Source: Turneriella parva DSM 21527 (GTDB lineage: Bacteria > Spirochaetota > Leptospiria > Turneriellales > Turneriellaceae). Taken from it: a DNA stretch of 64,000 nt. Each line of letters starts with the position of its first letter. Within the stretch, counting starts at the first letter, position 1. The notes beneath the pieces were generated by a model that was not told the DNA's origin, did no database searches, and saw only the letters and a program-made list of their open reading frames with translations. The translations under genes and the position numbers were made by a program. Where the stretch lies: the NCBI RefSeq assembly GCF_000266885.1, contig NC_018020.1, positions 3,348,001-3,412,000 on the forward strand, in the 5' to 3' direction. Of this stretch, positions 53,326-61,843 are shown piece by piece.

Positions 53326-53499
53326 ATGCAAGCCACAGACAACACCAACGATCAAATGGAAGACAAACTGCTCGATCTGGATAAATACCGGTTGAAGCTG
53401 AAGCTGCGCGACTCGGGTGTTGAATGGCATGAAGACAAGGCCGGTAAGTTCAAGATTTGGCTGCGGCTCGGTGCGCAGCAAAACGCGGCGCACACCTGA
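53326..53499 (+). CDS. 57-residue protein coupled to the Nudix gene
   Basis: A short reading frame, ATG at 53326, stop at 53497-53499 overlapping the Nudix ATG (TGATG). The product is hydrophilic, with alternating acidic and basic residues ([20 protein letters not shown], then [19 protein letters not shown]). The close stop/start overlap and the balanced composition suggest it is translated; I do not recognise the family. A GGAGAGCG sequence sits right before its ATG. Confidence 0.55.
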   Translation: MQATDNTNDQMEDKLLDLDKYRLKLKLRDSGVEWHEDKAGKFKIWLRLGAQQNAAHT

Positions 53500-53954
53500 T
53501 GCTAAAAAACCTTTTCGGCGCCTTTCGCACCCCTAAGACGCACCGCAACCCTGTACCGACAGTTGACATCATTATTGAAATCGGCGGTAAGATTGTGCTG
53601 ATCGAACGGCGCCATGAGCCATTCGGCTGGGCGATTCCCGGCGGATTCGTTGACTATGGCGAAAGCCTTGAAGACGCCGCACGGCGGGAGGCTAAAGAAG
53701 AGACGAGCCTTGATGTGAGGTTAAAATCGCTGTTGGGTGTTTATTCGAAGCCCAGCCGCGACCCACGTAGGCACACCATTTCGGCAGTCTATTTAGCGTC
53801 TGCAAAAGGCAAACCCGAGGCGGCAGACGATGCGAAAAATCTCGGTCTCTTTTCGCTGAACGCTTTGCCGCCCGCGCTGGCGTTTGACCATGCGGAAATT
53901 CTGAGCGACTATCGCCGTTTCAGAAAATCGGGTAAATTGCCGCCGCTGGGGTGA
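53499..53954 (+). CDS. Nudix hydrolase
   Basis: A 151-residue Nudix protein. The Nudix box is complete: [22 protein letters not shown] (about residues 50-71), with the metal-binding REAKEE core. The segment [12 protein letters not shown] is typical of ADP-ribose pyrophosphatase-like and other nucleotide hydrolases; the substrate is not determined. The longer frame starting at 53457 is the overlap with the upstream small gene. The stop codon (TGA at 53952-53954) is part of the terminal repeat of element copy 2, so the last residues next to it may have been changed by the insertion. Confidence 0.85.
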   Translation: MLKNLFGAFRTPKTHRNPVPTVDIIIEIGGKIVLIERRHEPFGWAIPGGFVDYGESLEDAARREAKEETSLDVRLKSLLGVYSKPSRDPRRHTISAVYLASAKGKPEAADDAKNLGLFSLNALPPALAFDHAEILSDYRRFRKSGKLPPLG

Positions 53955-54160
53955 CTCGGCGGGAACTCGCTGGTGCGATTTTTTTCCGCAATTTTCGGCG
54001 CTAATCGGCGCAAATTCCCCCGCGAATCGGTAACGATTCGCTCTGCAAGTGGCGAAGACGCCAGAATTCACGCCGATTTTTCGCCTCGCGGCGAAATCGC
54101 CCCGAAAATTACAAAAAAAATCGCCCGATGTTATAGCTTCGCGAGTTCCCGCCGAGTCAC
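53951..54160. repeat. about 210-bp structured repeat element, copy 2
   Basis: Same terminal repeats as copy 1, in the reverse orientation relative to it; close to 90 percent identical to copy 1 by eye. Internal hairpins TTCGCC-TCGC-GGCGAA and GCGAATCG-GTAA-CGATTCGC keep their stems but have other loops. The left end overlaps the Nudix stop codon. Confidence 0.9.
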
Positions 54161-54219
54161 TGGGGTGAGATTCGCTGCAGCGCTTGTCGCGGCGGGCCGG
54201 TTCTGCAGTTTAATCGTTC

Positions 54220-54840
54220 ATGATCACCGGCAAGAAAGTTTTTAATGACGGTGATCGCATTCGCGCAACTTATCTCGGTAAATTCAGCGAAGCAAAACTT
54301 TTACCCCCAGCCGCGACTGAAATTGCCTTTATCGGCCGTTCGAACAGCGGCAAGTCTTCGCTGCTTCGGGCGTTGATCAACGCCGACAAGATGCCGCAGG
54401 TTTCGGCGAAACCTGGCAGCACTCGGCTCATGCATGCATATCGACTGGGCAACGACGCTGAAAATCAGAATGGCCTCATGCTTGTGGATTTTCCCGGTTA
54501 CGGTTATGCGAAAAGTTCGGCGGTCTTTCGCGCCCGTTTTTCTGAAATGCTGCTCGACTATCTGCAGAGTAAACGTAACGTTCGCGCGCTCTGCCTCATG
54601 ATGGACTCAAGGCGCATGCCCGAAGAAGAAGAGCTTGAAATTGCGAAAATCGCACGGCAGAGGCATACATCCTTATTACTATGTTTAAACAAGGTCGACC
54701 AGCTGAACCAGAAAGAACTCGCAGCGCTTACCAAAACCTGGGCGGGTAACAAGACATTCTTTGAAATTCTCGCGGTTTCGGCGGCTAAACGGCAGAATCT
54801 CGATTACCTGCGCACGTTTATTCTCTCATCGGGAACCTGA
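54220..54840 (+). CDS. engB: ribosome biogenesis GTPase EngB (YsxC)
   Basis: Small GTPase needed for assembly of the large ribosomal subunit. G1 is GRSNSGKSSL (about residue 39), the switch region has KPGSTRL, G3 is DFPGYGYAKSS (about 88), G4 is LNKVDQL (about 148) and G5 is VSAAKRQNL. Length of 206 is normal. The gene is flanked by two copies of the 210-bp element: copy 2 ends 59 bases upstream and copy 3 begins two bases after the stop. Confidence 0.93.
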   Translation: MITGKKVFNDGDRIRATYLGKFSEAKLLPPAATEIAFIGRSNSGKSSLLRALINADKMPQVSAKPGSTRLMHAYRLGNDAENQNGLMLVDFPGYGYAKSSAVFRARFSEMLLDYLQSKRNVRALCLMMDSRRMPEEEELEIAKIARQRHTSLLLCLNKVDQLNQKELAALTKTWAGNKTFFEILAVSAAKRQNLDYLRTFILSSGT

Positions 54841-54842
54841 TG

Positions 54843-55044
54843 GTGACTACGCGGGAACTCGCTGGCGCGATCCTTCTCCGAAATTTTCGACGCTAATCAC
54901 CGCAAATTCCCCCGCGAATCGTTGTCGATTCGCTCTGCAAGCTATTGGAATTTGCGCCGATTTTTCGCCTAGCGGCGAAATCACGCCGAAAATTCCGGGA
55001 AGAATCGCTGCTTAATTTGGCTTCGCCAGTTCCCGCGTAGTCAT
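54843..55044. repeat. about 205-bp structured repeat element, copy 3 (diverged)
   Basis: Ends read GTGACTACGCGGGAACTCGC and CCAGTTCCCGCGTAGTCAT. Compared with copies 1 and 2, CTCGGC has become CTACGC on the left and the right end has changed to match, so pairing is kept. Hairpins TTCGCC-TAGC-GGCGAA and GCGAATCG-TTGT-CGATTCGC are present. Same orientation as copy 2. Confidence 0.88.
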
Positions 55045-55085
55045 TAAGCTGATTTACGGCGCAGGTCGCCTTCACATTCGTTCGC

Positions 55086-55991
55086 ATGCAGATTGAAACC
55101 GCGGTGACGCGCATGCTGGGCATAGACCTGCCGATTATCGGCGCGCCGATGTTTTTGGTGTCGTACCCCGATCTCGTTTGCGCGGTTTCGAATGCGGGCG
55201 GTATCGGCACGATGCCCGCTCTGAACTACCGCACAACCGACGAACTGCGCAAAGGCCTCAGCGAAATCAGAGCCCGCACTTCAAAACCCATAGGCATCAA
55301 TCTTATCCTGCACAAAGAGCATAACCCGAAATGGGCCGAACAGTTTCAGGTATGCCTCGAGTTCAAGGTTGAACTTCTGATCACGTCGCTCGGTTCGCCT
55401 CGTAGCATCGTGAAAGAAGCTAAGTCCGTTGGCTCAAAAGTTTTCTGTGACGTCACGACGCTGAAACACGCGAACATCGTCGCCAAGTCGGGCGCCGACG
55501 CGCTGATCGCCGTAGCGCAGGGGGCAGGGGGGCACGCTGGCGCGATCAGCCCCTTCGCGCTCATACCATACCTCAAACAAGAGCTGCCCGATCTACCCGT
55601 CGTCGCCTCGGGCGCGATCTCAAACGGCAGGCAGATGGCAGCGGCACTTGCGCTCGGCGCCGACGCGGTTTATGTGGGGACGCGCCTCATCGCGACACCC
55701 GAAGCGAACGCATACGACGAATACAAACAGATGCTGATTGATTCTGCGCCTGAAGAAATTATCTATTCACCGAAGATTTCAGGCATACCCGCGAACTGGC
55801 TCAAGCGTTCGATCGATAAACTAGACCCTGACTTCAAGCCAGACACTGGTCTAAACGTCGATGCGAAATCATGGAAAGAAGTCTGGTCTGCGGGTCACGG
55901 CGTCGCGCAGATTTCAGATATCCGTCCGGCAGGCGACATCATCACCAGCATGGCAGACGATTACCAGCAAGTCAAAAAGGGGCTACCATAA
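55086..55991 (+). CDS. nitronate monooxygenase family protein
   Basis: FMN-dependent TIM-barrel enzyme of the nitronate monooxygenase/2-nitropropane dioxygenase family, 301 residues. It begins VTRMLGIDLPIIGAPMFLVSYPDLVCAVSNAGGIG, has KPIGINLILHKEHN, the active-site region AVAQGAGGHAGAISPFALIP (the His is the likely base) and the FMN phosphate site GAISNGRQMAAALALGADAVYVGT. It oxidises alkyl nitronates, or serves an enoyl reductase-like role in some relatives. The stop overlaps the tatC start (TAATG). Confidence 0.88.
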   Translation: MQIETAVTRMLGIDLPIIGAPMFLVSYPDLVCAVSNAGGIGTMPALNYRTTDELRKGLSEIRARTSKPIGINLILHKEHNPKWAEQFQVCLEFKVELLITSLGSPRSIVKEAKSVGSKVFCDVTTLKHANIVAKSGADALIAVAQGAGGHAGAISPFALIPYLKQELPDLPVVASGAISNGRQMAAALALGADAVYVGTRLIATPEANAYDEYKQMLIDSAPEEIIYSPKISGIPANWLKRSIDKLDPDFKPDTGLNVDAKSWKEVWSAGHGVAQISDIRPAGDIITSMADDYQQVKKGLP

Positions 55992-56887
55992 TGCCGCTGG
56001 ATCAGCAATACGGAGAGAATAGTGCAGCGGCAGCCCGTGCCCCACGAGGTGGCGGGGCTGACGCAGCCATGGACGGCGTAGCGGCAGCGAATTCTGATAT
56101 CAAAAAACTGCGGCAAGAGCAGGGCTACATGCCGATGGCCGAGCACCTTGGCGAACTCAGAAACCGCCTCATGCGCGCCGCGCTCTGGATCGTGGCTTTT
56201 GCTGCCTTGAGCTACATTTTCTACAGCGAAGTCTGGCAGTTCATCATGGGCCCGGTCGCCGACCTCATTCGCAAATCGCGCGAACCTGGCATGCCGGCAG
56301 TCAAGATCATGACCACACGCCTCGGCGATAACTTCGCGATCGAATTCAAGGTGCTGCTGCTTTCGGGGTTTATCGCGGGCTTTCCGATGATTCTTTTCGA
56401 GATCTGGCGGTTCATCACGCCCGCCCTCACGGCTGGCATTCGCCGCTGGGGCAGCGTGATTCTGATCTCATCGGTATCGCTCTTCTGGTGCGGCGTGCTG
56501 TTCGCGCGCCTTGTCACCTGGAAAACCGTTGCGGATTTCTTGGTCTTTCAATGGTTGCCGCCTGCGCTCGTCATCTCAGCCACCGAAACAATTCGGCCCG
56601 AGATCAACCTGACGGTTGGCGACTACCTCTCATTTTTCACCGGCTTTCATGTTGCGTTCGGCCTCAGCTTTCAGCTGCCGATTGTCTCTGTGATTCTGGG
56701 CTCGATGGGTATTATCTCAAGCGGTTTATTCTTCCGTTTCTGGCGCCACGCGATCGTTATTCTCTGTGTTTTCTCGATTGTCGTGATGCCACCCGACGTC
56801 TTTGCGATGCTCTCGCTTATGGTGCCGATGCTCGGTTTGTATTTTCTATCGGCGCTGCTGGTGCGCATGATTGAACGGCGGGCATGA
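55991..56887 (+). CDS. tatC: Tat translocase subunit TatC
   Basis: Core of the twin-arginine translocase that exports folded proteins. Six transmembrane helices are expected; the first is preceded by the hallmark MAEHLGELRNRLMRAALW. The region LLLSGFIAGFPMILFEIWRFITPAL is the conserved loop/helix 2-3 area. There is an extra N-terminal stretch of about 45 residues (low-complexity, Ala/Gly-rich). Start 55991 overlaps the upstream stop; longer frames read through the preceding gene. No tatA or tatB is adjacent. ActB of the complex III operon is a likely substrate type. Confidence 0.92.
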   Translation: MPLDQQYGENSAAAARAPRGGGADAAMDGVAAANSDIKKLRQEQGYMPMAEHLGELRNRLMRAALWIVAFAALSYIFYSEVWQFIMGPVADLIRKSREPGMPAVKIMTTRLGDNFAIEFKVLLLSGFIAGFPMILFEIWRFITPALTAGIRRWGSVILISSVSLFWCGVLFARLVTWKTVADFLVFQWLPPALVISATETIRPEINLTVGDYLSFFTGFHVAFGLSFQLPIVSVILGSMGIISSGLFFRFWRHAIVILCVFSIVVMPPDVFAMLSLMVPMLGLYFLSALLVRMIERRA

Positions 56888-56919
56888 AGCAGAATGCCGG
56901 GTTGACCGCGATCTGCGAG

Positions 56920-57273
56920 TCATTCGGGTGAGTTCAACTGCCGGCGCCATTTGCCCGAAAAGACAAACCGCCAGAACGTGAATAGGTTTTCCATGGAGAA
57001 GCGGGCGATAAAATCTAACGGAGACTGAAATCGCTCAGGCGGCACTTTTTCCCGCTTGTGCCCGAATCCCTGTACCAACAGTACAAACACCATGGCGCCA
57101 AACGACGCTGCGGCCACAGGCCATTCGACCAATGCAAGGTGAACGGTAAGAGATACCGTTGCGGCAAAAAAGATCGGCGCTGTCAGTATATGGATGAACA
57201 AATTCACTCGGTTTGCATGGTACTTCGCATAGCCCTCATATTGCCAGCGGATAAGATTGGGAGTAATGAGCAT
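56920..57273 (-). CDS. small membrane protein, possibly DUF962/Mpo1-related
   Basis: A 117-residue protein with about two membrane helices (residues 28-62) and the polar motif YEGYAKYHANRVNLFIHILTAP near the N-terminus, then GFGHKREKVPPERFQSPLDFIARFSMENL. The Y..YH..N...H arrangement and the following G.GHK/E resemble the DUF962 protein at 39324, though overall similarity is low. The ATG at 57271-57273 is chosen; a TTG at 57306 is possible. It converges on tatC. The function is unknown. Confidence 0.6.
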   Translation of the reverse strand: MLITPNLIRWQYEGYAKYHANRVNLFIHILTAPIFFAATVSLTVHLALVEWPVAAASFGAMVFVLLVQGFGHKREKVPPERFQSPLDFIARFSMENLFTFWRFVFSGKWRRQLNSPE

Positions 57274-57471
57274 GCACTTTGCTGCCGATGCCTCAGGGGC
57301 TGTCAAGCGACTGTGGGCGCGAGGGGTTGAAATCGGAATTTACGGAGAATATGGCGACAACCCTGTGAATCCTGCTTATGCATGACTTCCCATAAGGTAT
57401 CTTATGTCACATCGCCAGAGCAGGGCAAAAGCGGCAGGCAGAAGGCTACGGCCGCCGCAAGTCGGCACGGG

Positions 57472-58305
57472 TTAGATTTTGTTTTCAGGCAGCACGCTGC
57501 CATGGTCAACAATTGTCGCCAGCATCAGTTCGACTTCATCTGCCTGGTAGAAATGCCGGTGGTGTTCTGGATACTCCACACCGGGCCTGGTTTCGAGGTG
57601 CTTCAGCGGACACCAGCCTGCTTCAATCTGGCTGAGAGCGTATGCCAGGCGAATGATGAAGTGCTTCTCAAAGCGCACGACGCGCATGAACCAGCTATGG
57701 GTGTCTGCATAGGCCGGTAATTCATCGAGCTGCTGCCGGGCTGCGTTTGCGGGTAGATTGCGCAGGCCTAAGGGCGTTGCGACCAGCAGCTCATAGATGA
57801 TGTGCAGTGTTACCCACTGTGCGATGACCAGCACCGGAATGTACATGAGCAAGAACGGCAGCGCGATCAGCTTCTGGCGCAGCGTAATGCGTGGCGCTGC
57901 TGCGGCTACTTCGTCGAGCCAGCAATTCAAGAAATGCACGCTGCCATTGGCGTATCCGCAGAATGCGCAGTTGACCTTGTCCATGAAGGTTAAGCCCGCT
58001 ATGCGGTAGCGGTCGATAATCACGTAATCGGCGATGGCGCGCCGGCTGAGTGCATAAACAGGATTCAGAAAATATTGAATCAGCAGCATAAGCCCTGTGA
58101 CGTGAATCATAACAAAGAACGGCAAACTGAGGTACATACAGGTGCCACCAAAAGCCACACGCGTAAACCCAAGCCGCTTTACATGGCTGCCAAAGATATT
58201 CCAGATAATCGGAATTTCGAACCCTCTGCCAAGAACACGCACTGGAATCAAAAGTCTGGGCACGGCGGTATCGGCATCCCGAGGTATATATGACCGATCG
58301 TTCAT
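57472..58305 (-). CDS. unknown membrane protein with CxxC motif, likely under TetR-type control
   Basis: A 277-residue protein with about four membrane helices (around 48-80 and 146-180). Between them is DKVNCAFCGYANGSVHFLNC, containing CxxC (about 113-116) and a third Cys (about 128), which could bind metal or react with redox partners. I do not recognise the family. Two near-palindromic operator-like sites straddle its start: the start codon is within the left site. The upstream secreted protein gene is divergent. The function is unknown. Confidence 0.68.
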   Translation of the reverse strand: MNDRSYIPRDADTAVPRLLIPVRVLGRGFEIPIIWNIFGSHVKRLGFTRVAFGGTCMYLSLPFFVMIHVTGLMLLIQYFLNPVYALSRRAIADYVIIDRYRIAGLTFMDKVNCAFCGYANGSVHFLNCWLDEVAAAAPRITLRQKLIALPFLLMYIPVLVIAQWVTLHIIYELLVATPLGLRNLPANAARQQLDELPAYADTHSWFMRVVRFEKHFIIRLAYALSQIEAGWCPLKHLETRPGVEYPEHHRHFYQADEVELMLATIVDHGSVLPENKI

Positions 58306-58331
58306 GTGGCTCTTTATGAACGGTCGGTCAT
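58290..58331. promoter_or_regulatory. pair of TetR-type operator sites
   Basis: ATGACCGATCGTTCAT (58290-58305) and ATGAACGGTCGGTCAT (58316-58331), ten bases apart. Each is an imperfect palindrome, and together they form a larger inverted repeat with one mismatch per arm. The GACCG..CGTTC form is common for TetR-family operators. The left site covers the start codon of the minus-strand gene. Confidence 0.65.
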
Positions 58332-58424
58332 ATAGTCAACCTGAATCCTTATGTAGTCTCGATATCAATCCGCCTGGCAATTCTGCTTTACTTGCCAACC
58401 CGGCTCATGCAGCAATATGACGCA

Positions 58425-59735
58425 ATGAGAAAGCTGTTTTTTATTTCCGTACTTGCCCTCACTCTTGCCACGGGTGCCAACTCAGGTTCGCTGAAATTTC
58501 CCCCTGTTAACCGCAATGGTTCAAATGCGGTCGATCCCGCATCGGCGTGGCGTGTCGCTGCACGGGTAAAACCTCAGATCGACGGGCAGAATATCTACAG
58601 CTTTAAATACCTGCCTGACGGCAAATCGCTGCTGATCTCAACGACGGATTTTTATCTCTTCAGGGTCAACGCCGCAGACGGTGTACAACTCTGGAAACAG
58701 CCGGCAAAGATGATGTACCAGAAAGAATTCGATGGCCCGGAGATTTTTGACGTCTCACCCGACGGGCGAACTTTCGCCAGCAATGCACAGACACGGCCTG
58801 ACGTACAGGCTTCAGAGCGCTACCTGGTCATTCGATCGTGCGCCGATGGTTCGGTGGTGAAGGCCTTTGCGCCTGAGAATTCGACCTTTTACAGTGTGCG
58901 GGCTGACAAAGACCACCGTTTTCCCGGTGCCGCTGCGGCAAAAGAGCACCTCGAATCCGGAGGCGCCTACTGGCTGATGTCGATCGACAGCGCGCGCTTT
59001 ATCGAAGGCGGCCGCCGCATCGTCGCCTCGTATAAAAACAATATGGAAGGCCCGAACCTCTACGACCGTCGCCTCGTGATCTATGAGGTCTCAGGCAAAA
59101 AGAGCGCCGACGTGCAAATCGTCGCCGACCCGCAGACTGCCAATTGGGATCAACCTGCCGGTTTCGAAATCGGGCACATGCAACTGCCCTATGCCTATAA
59201 CCCGCGCAAGAAGAGCCTCATTTTCGGCACCGCGCATGGCCGCGTGCACGAGATCGAACCTGCCGCAATGGCGCAGAACCAGCGTACCGCGCTTGCCGAA
59301 GCGAAGAGTGCCGGCACTGTCGTCTTCACGCCGCTGAGCAGCTCAGATGATATGCAGACCAAAGACCGCCAAACGAGCCGCCACCTCGCCATATCTGGCG
59401 ATGGCCAAACCGTTTTTCTGTCTGCTGGTTTTGAAGGCGGTTATGTGCAGCTCTATGCATTCGGCCTCGCGACGCGGCGTGAGATATTTCACAGCACGCT
59501 TTTTGACGCAGGCAGCATACAGGTTATCGGCAATGACACGCTTGCCGTGGGTGGCATGTTCTCGGGTGCAAAATTTCTCATCGCCAATATCCGTGGCGGC
59601 AAATTACTCTTTGTCTCAGAAGACCATTCGGCTGAATATATACACCCGGCAATTTTTGCCGTAAACCCTGCCGCGCGTGAAGTCGCGGGGCTCGGCAGCG
59701 GCAGCACCATTTTACTGCTCAGGCCGCCCGCATAA
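58425..59735 (+). CDS. secreted propeller-like protein of unknown function
   Basis: A protein of about 436 residues with a signal peptide (MRKLFFISVLALTLATGANSG) and a mainly beta structure with repeated units resembling WD40/YVTN-type blades (IYSFKYLPDGKSLLISTTDFYLFRVNAADG, IFDVSPDGRTFASNAQT, LAISGDGQTVFLSAGF, VQLYAFGLATRREI). No catalytic residues can be named. An upstream ATG at 58392 would extend the frame by 11 codons but breaks the signal peptide. The next gene begins 11 bases after its stop, so they are likely cotranscribed. Confidence 0.72.
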   Translation: MRKLFFISVLALTLATGANSGSLKFPPVNRNGSNAVDPASAWRVAARVKPQIDGQNIYSFKYLPDGKSLLISTTDFYLFRVNAADGVQLWKQPAKMMYQKEFDGPEIFDVSPDGRTFASNAQTRPDVQASERYLVIRSCADGSVVKAFAPENSTFYSVRADKDHRFPGAAAAKEHLESGGAYWLMSIDSARFIEGGRRIVASYKNNMEGPNLYDRRLVIYEVSGKKSADVQIVADPQTANWDQPAGFEIGHMQLPYAYNPRKKSLIFGTAHGRVHEIEPAAMAQNQRTALAEAKSAGTVVFTPLSSSDDMQTKDRQTSRHLAISGDGQTVFLSAGFEGGYVQLYAFGLATRREIFHSTLFDAGSIQVIGNDTLAVGGMFSGAKFLIANIRGGKLLFVSEDHSAEYIHPAIFAVNPAAREVAGLGSGSTILLLRPPA

Positions 59736-59745
59736 CCCTCGATTC

Positions 59746-61638
59746 ATGTCTTTCGCAATCCGCACGTTCGCGCTTTTGTTTTTCTGGCACCTCTGCTGGC
59801 GGTTCGTTTTCAGCGGCGTGATTCGCCAGAGCGGGTTTGCGAGCGACGGCTGGGCATTCTTCAAGAACGGGTTTGTATCAGATCTGGTGTTCGTCACGAT
59901 TCTCACGGGGGCGCTGCTTTTGATCGATCGCTGGTCGAAACGTGCAGGCCGGTTTGCGTCTTATTTGCTGTTCGGAACCCTGGTTTTAGGATTCATTTTC
60001 GTCACGGGATATTTTCAGATTTTTGAAAAACCCGCTGAGTTCGCGACAGTCGGCGCGGGCCTTGGCACGATCGCCGCCGAGTTCTTTCACTCGGCGCTCA
60101 AAGAGATTTCACCCGAAATTGCCACGTTTGCCGTTGGGCTCTTGCTTTCATGGGCGCTCATCATCGCGCGGCACCACAGCCGCAGGCTCGGTCTGCATTT
60201 TGGCGGCGCCGCGCTCGCTCTGCCGGTGATCGCAATTCTGGTTTCGCACAACCTCATGATTTTTCCCGAGGCGCCGACACGCGAGGCCGCGCGCTGGCAA
60301 GGCAGCGAACACACGAACCCATTTGTCTATGCGCTGCTAAAATCTTATTCCCGTAAAAAGGTGGATGCACCGCCGCAAGAGGCCGTCGCGGCTGCGGGCG
60401 AACTCTGGCGCTCGCGTTCTGTGCTCGATTCCGCAGAGATACCGGCGACGCAGGTCAAGCGTAAGCATTATAACGTCATTTTCTATATCATGGAATCGAC
60501 TTCATCGAAGTACACCTCGATGGTCGTCAAAGGCAAACAGGTGATGCCGGTCTTTCAAAACCTGAGAAAGCAGGCCTTCGTGACGCGGCGGCACTACTCG
60601 CAGTTTCCGCTTTCAGTGAACGCGCGGTATAACGCCCTCATGTCGGCGTACAATCCGCCGAATAAAAACTGGCTGCCGATGAGCGAACCGAACTTTCCCG
60701 CGCCGACGGTGTTTGAGGTTTTCAAAGACGCCGGCTACAGAACTGCGGTCTTGCACACCGCGAGCCTCGACAACTGGAGCTACCGCGACTTTCTAAAGAA
60801 CCGCCGCATCGACTACCAGGCTGACATGGTCACGCTGGCGGGCCCGGGTGTCGTCAAAACCAGCGGTTTTTCAATCGACGACCGGGCCTATATCGCTCCC
60901 GCGATGAAGTTTATCGCTGACTCAAAAGAGAAGCCGTGGTTTATCACGTTTATTCCGGTGATGCCGCACCACCCCTACACGATTCCGTTTGCAGAATATG
61001 AACTCTATTCGCCCGCAGAAATTGAAGCAACGCCGTCGCGCAGCGAGCGTCTGCTCAAAGAATACCTGAATGGCCTGCACTATGCCGACGCGACGCTCGG
61101 CGAACTTGTGAGGGCGCTAGAAAACGCCAACCAACTCGACGACACCCTGCTCTGTATCTTCGCCGACCATGGCGAAGCTTTTTACCAGCATGCCGGCAAC
61201 TATCTGCACGCGCTGCAGCTCTATGAAGAAAATGTCGCGATACCGTTTATTATCTATAACCGAAAGCTGTTTGCCGAAAAAAAAGTCTACCCTGGCATCT
61301 CGCGTAACATCGACGTCGCCCCCACGGCGCTTGATCTCGCTGGCATTAAAGCTCCCCCTTCGTTCATGGGAGTGTCACTCGTCAGGGCGCACCGCCCTAA
61401 CCTTGCATATTTTCACACCGACTGGGAAAATGACATCTCGGGCCTGCGTGACGGTAACTTCAAGTACATCTATCGGGCGACAGAAAACCGCGAAGAACTC
61501 TACGATCTCGCAGCAGACCCCGACGAAAAGCACGACCTTATCACCAAACGCTTCGACATCGCCGCAAAGCTCAGGTCCGAAGCGCTGAAGGCCCGGCAGA
61601 CGCAGCGTGATTGGTATATGAAATATCGTGGGCGGTGA
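59746..61638 (+). CDS. LtaS/sulfatase-family membrane enzyme (phosphoglycerol transferase type)
   Basis: A 630-residue enzyme with about five N-terminal transmembrane helices (up to residue about 175) and a periplasmic alkaline phosphatase/sulfatase-superfamily domain from about 240. YNVIFYIMESTSSKYTSMV contains the metal-binding Glu and the region of the catalytic Thr/Ser. FADHGEAFYQHAGNYLHALQLYEE gives the Asp-His metal pair. DLAADPDEKHDLI ends the domain. Such enzymes transfer phosphoglycerol or phosphoethanolamine to lipids or glycans, or cut sulfate esters; the substrate cannot be decided here. The frame upstream of the ATG at 59746 overlaps the previous gene and is not coding. Confidence 0.82.
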   Translation: MSFAIRTFALLFFWHLCWRFVFSGVIRQSGFASDGWAFFKNGFVSDLVFVTILTGALLLIDRWSKRAGRFASYLLFGTLVLGFIFVTGYFQIFEKPAEFATVGAGLGTIAAEFFHSALKEISPEIATFAVGLLLSWALIIARHHSRRLGLHFGGAALALPVIAILVSHNLMIFPEAPTREAARWQGSEHTNPFVYALLKSYSRKKVDAPPQEAVAAAGELWRSRSVLDSAEIPATQVKRKHYNVIFYIMESTSSKYTSMVVKGKQVMPVFQNLRKQAFVTRRHYSQFPLSVNARYNALMSAYNPPNKNWLPMSEPNFPAPTVFEVFKDAGYRTAVLHTASLDNWSYRDFLKNRRIDYQADMVTLAGPGVVKTSGFSIDDRAYIAPAMKFIADSKEKPWFITFIPVMPHHPYTIPFAEYELYSPAEIEATPSRSERLLKEYLNGLHYADATLGELVRALENANQLDDTLLCIFADHGEAFYQHAGNYLHALQLYEENVAIPFIIYNRKLFAEKKVYPGISRNIDVAPTALDLAGIKAPPSFMGVSLVRAHRPNLAYFHTDWENDISGLRDGNFKYIYRATENREELYDLAADPDEKHDLITKRFDIAAKLRSEALKARQTQRDWYMKYRGR

Positions 61639-61655
61639 TTACACTGATTTCGTTT

Positions 61656-61691
61656 TCTTTTTGCTATGGGCTTAAGCCCATAGCAAAAAGA
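61656..61691. terminator. perfect 36-bp palindrome after the LtaS-like gene
   Basis: Arms TCTTTTTGCTATGGGCTT and AAGCCCATAGCAAAAAGA pair completely around CTTAAG. Placed 18 bases after the stop of the LtaS-like gene; T-rich and A-rich flanks on either side allow it to work as a terminator in both directions. Belongs to the GCTATGGGCTTAAGCCCATAGC family. Confidence 0.6.
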
Positions 61692-61784
61692 TTGTGAAGC
61701 AGAGAAATATTCGCAGATCAGAATATAGCATGAAAGGAAATCTAATTGAAGCGGCGAAAGGGGCTATTCATTCCCGAAGGCCTT

Positions 61785-61816
61785 CTTTAGCTATGGGCTT
61801 AAGCCCATAGCTAAAG
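61785..61816. repeat. GCTATGGG palindrome, copy 2
   Basis: CTTTAGCTATGGGCTT and its exact complement, 32 bp, centred on CTTAAG. It lies just downstream of the small gene ending at 61844 (minus strand) and may end its transcript. Confidence 0.8.
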
Positions 61817-61843
61817 GATTGAGGGGCCCGGGGTGCCCAAAGC

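Noticed and set aside
57307-57471. Gap between the small DUF962-like gene and the CxxC membrane-protein gene
   Set aside because: Checked for short frames, hairpins and promoters; nothing convincing was seen.
61730-61810. 26-codon ORF starting ATGAAAGGAAAT and running into palindrome copy 2
   Set aside because: It ends inside the repeat, has no ribosome binding site, no hydrophobic segment and no relative among the other small genes.
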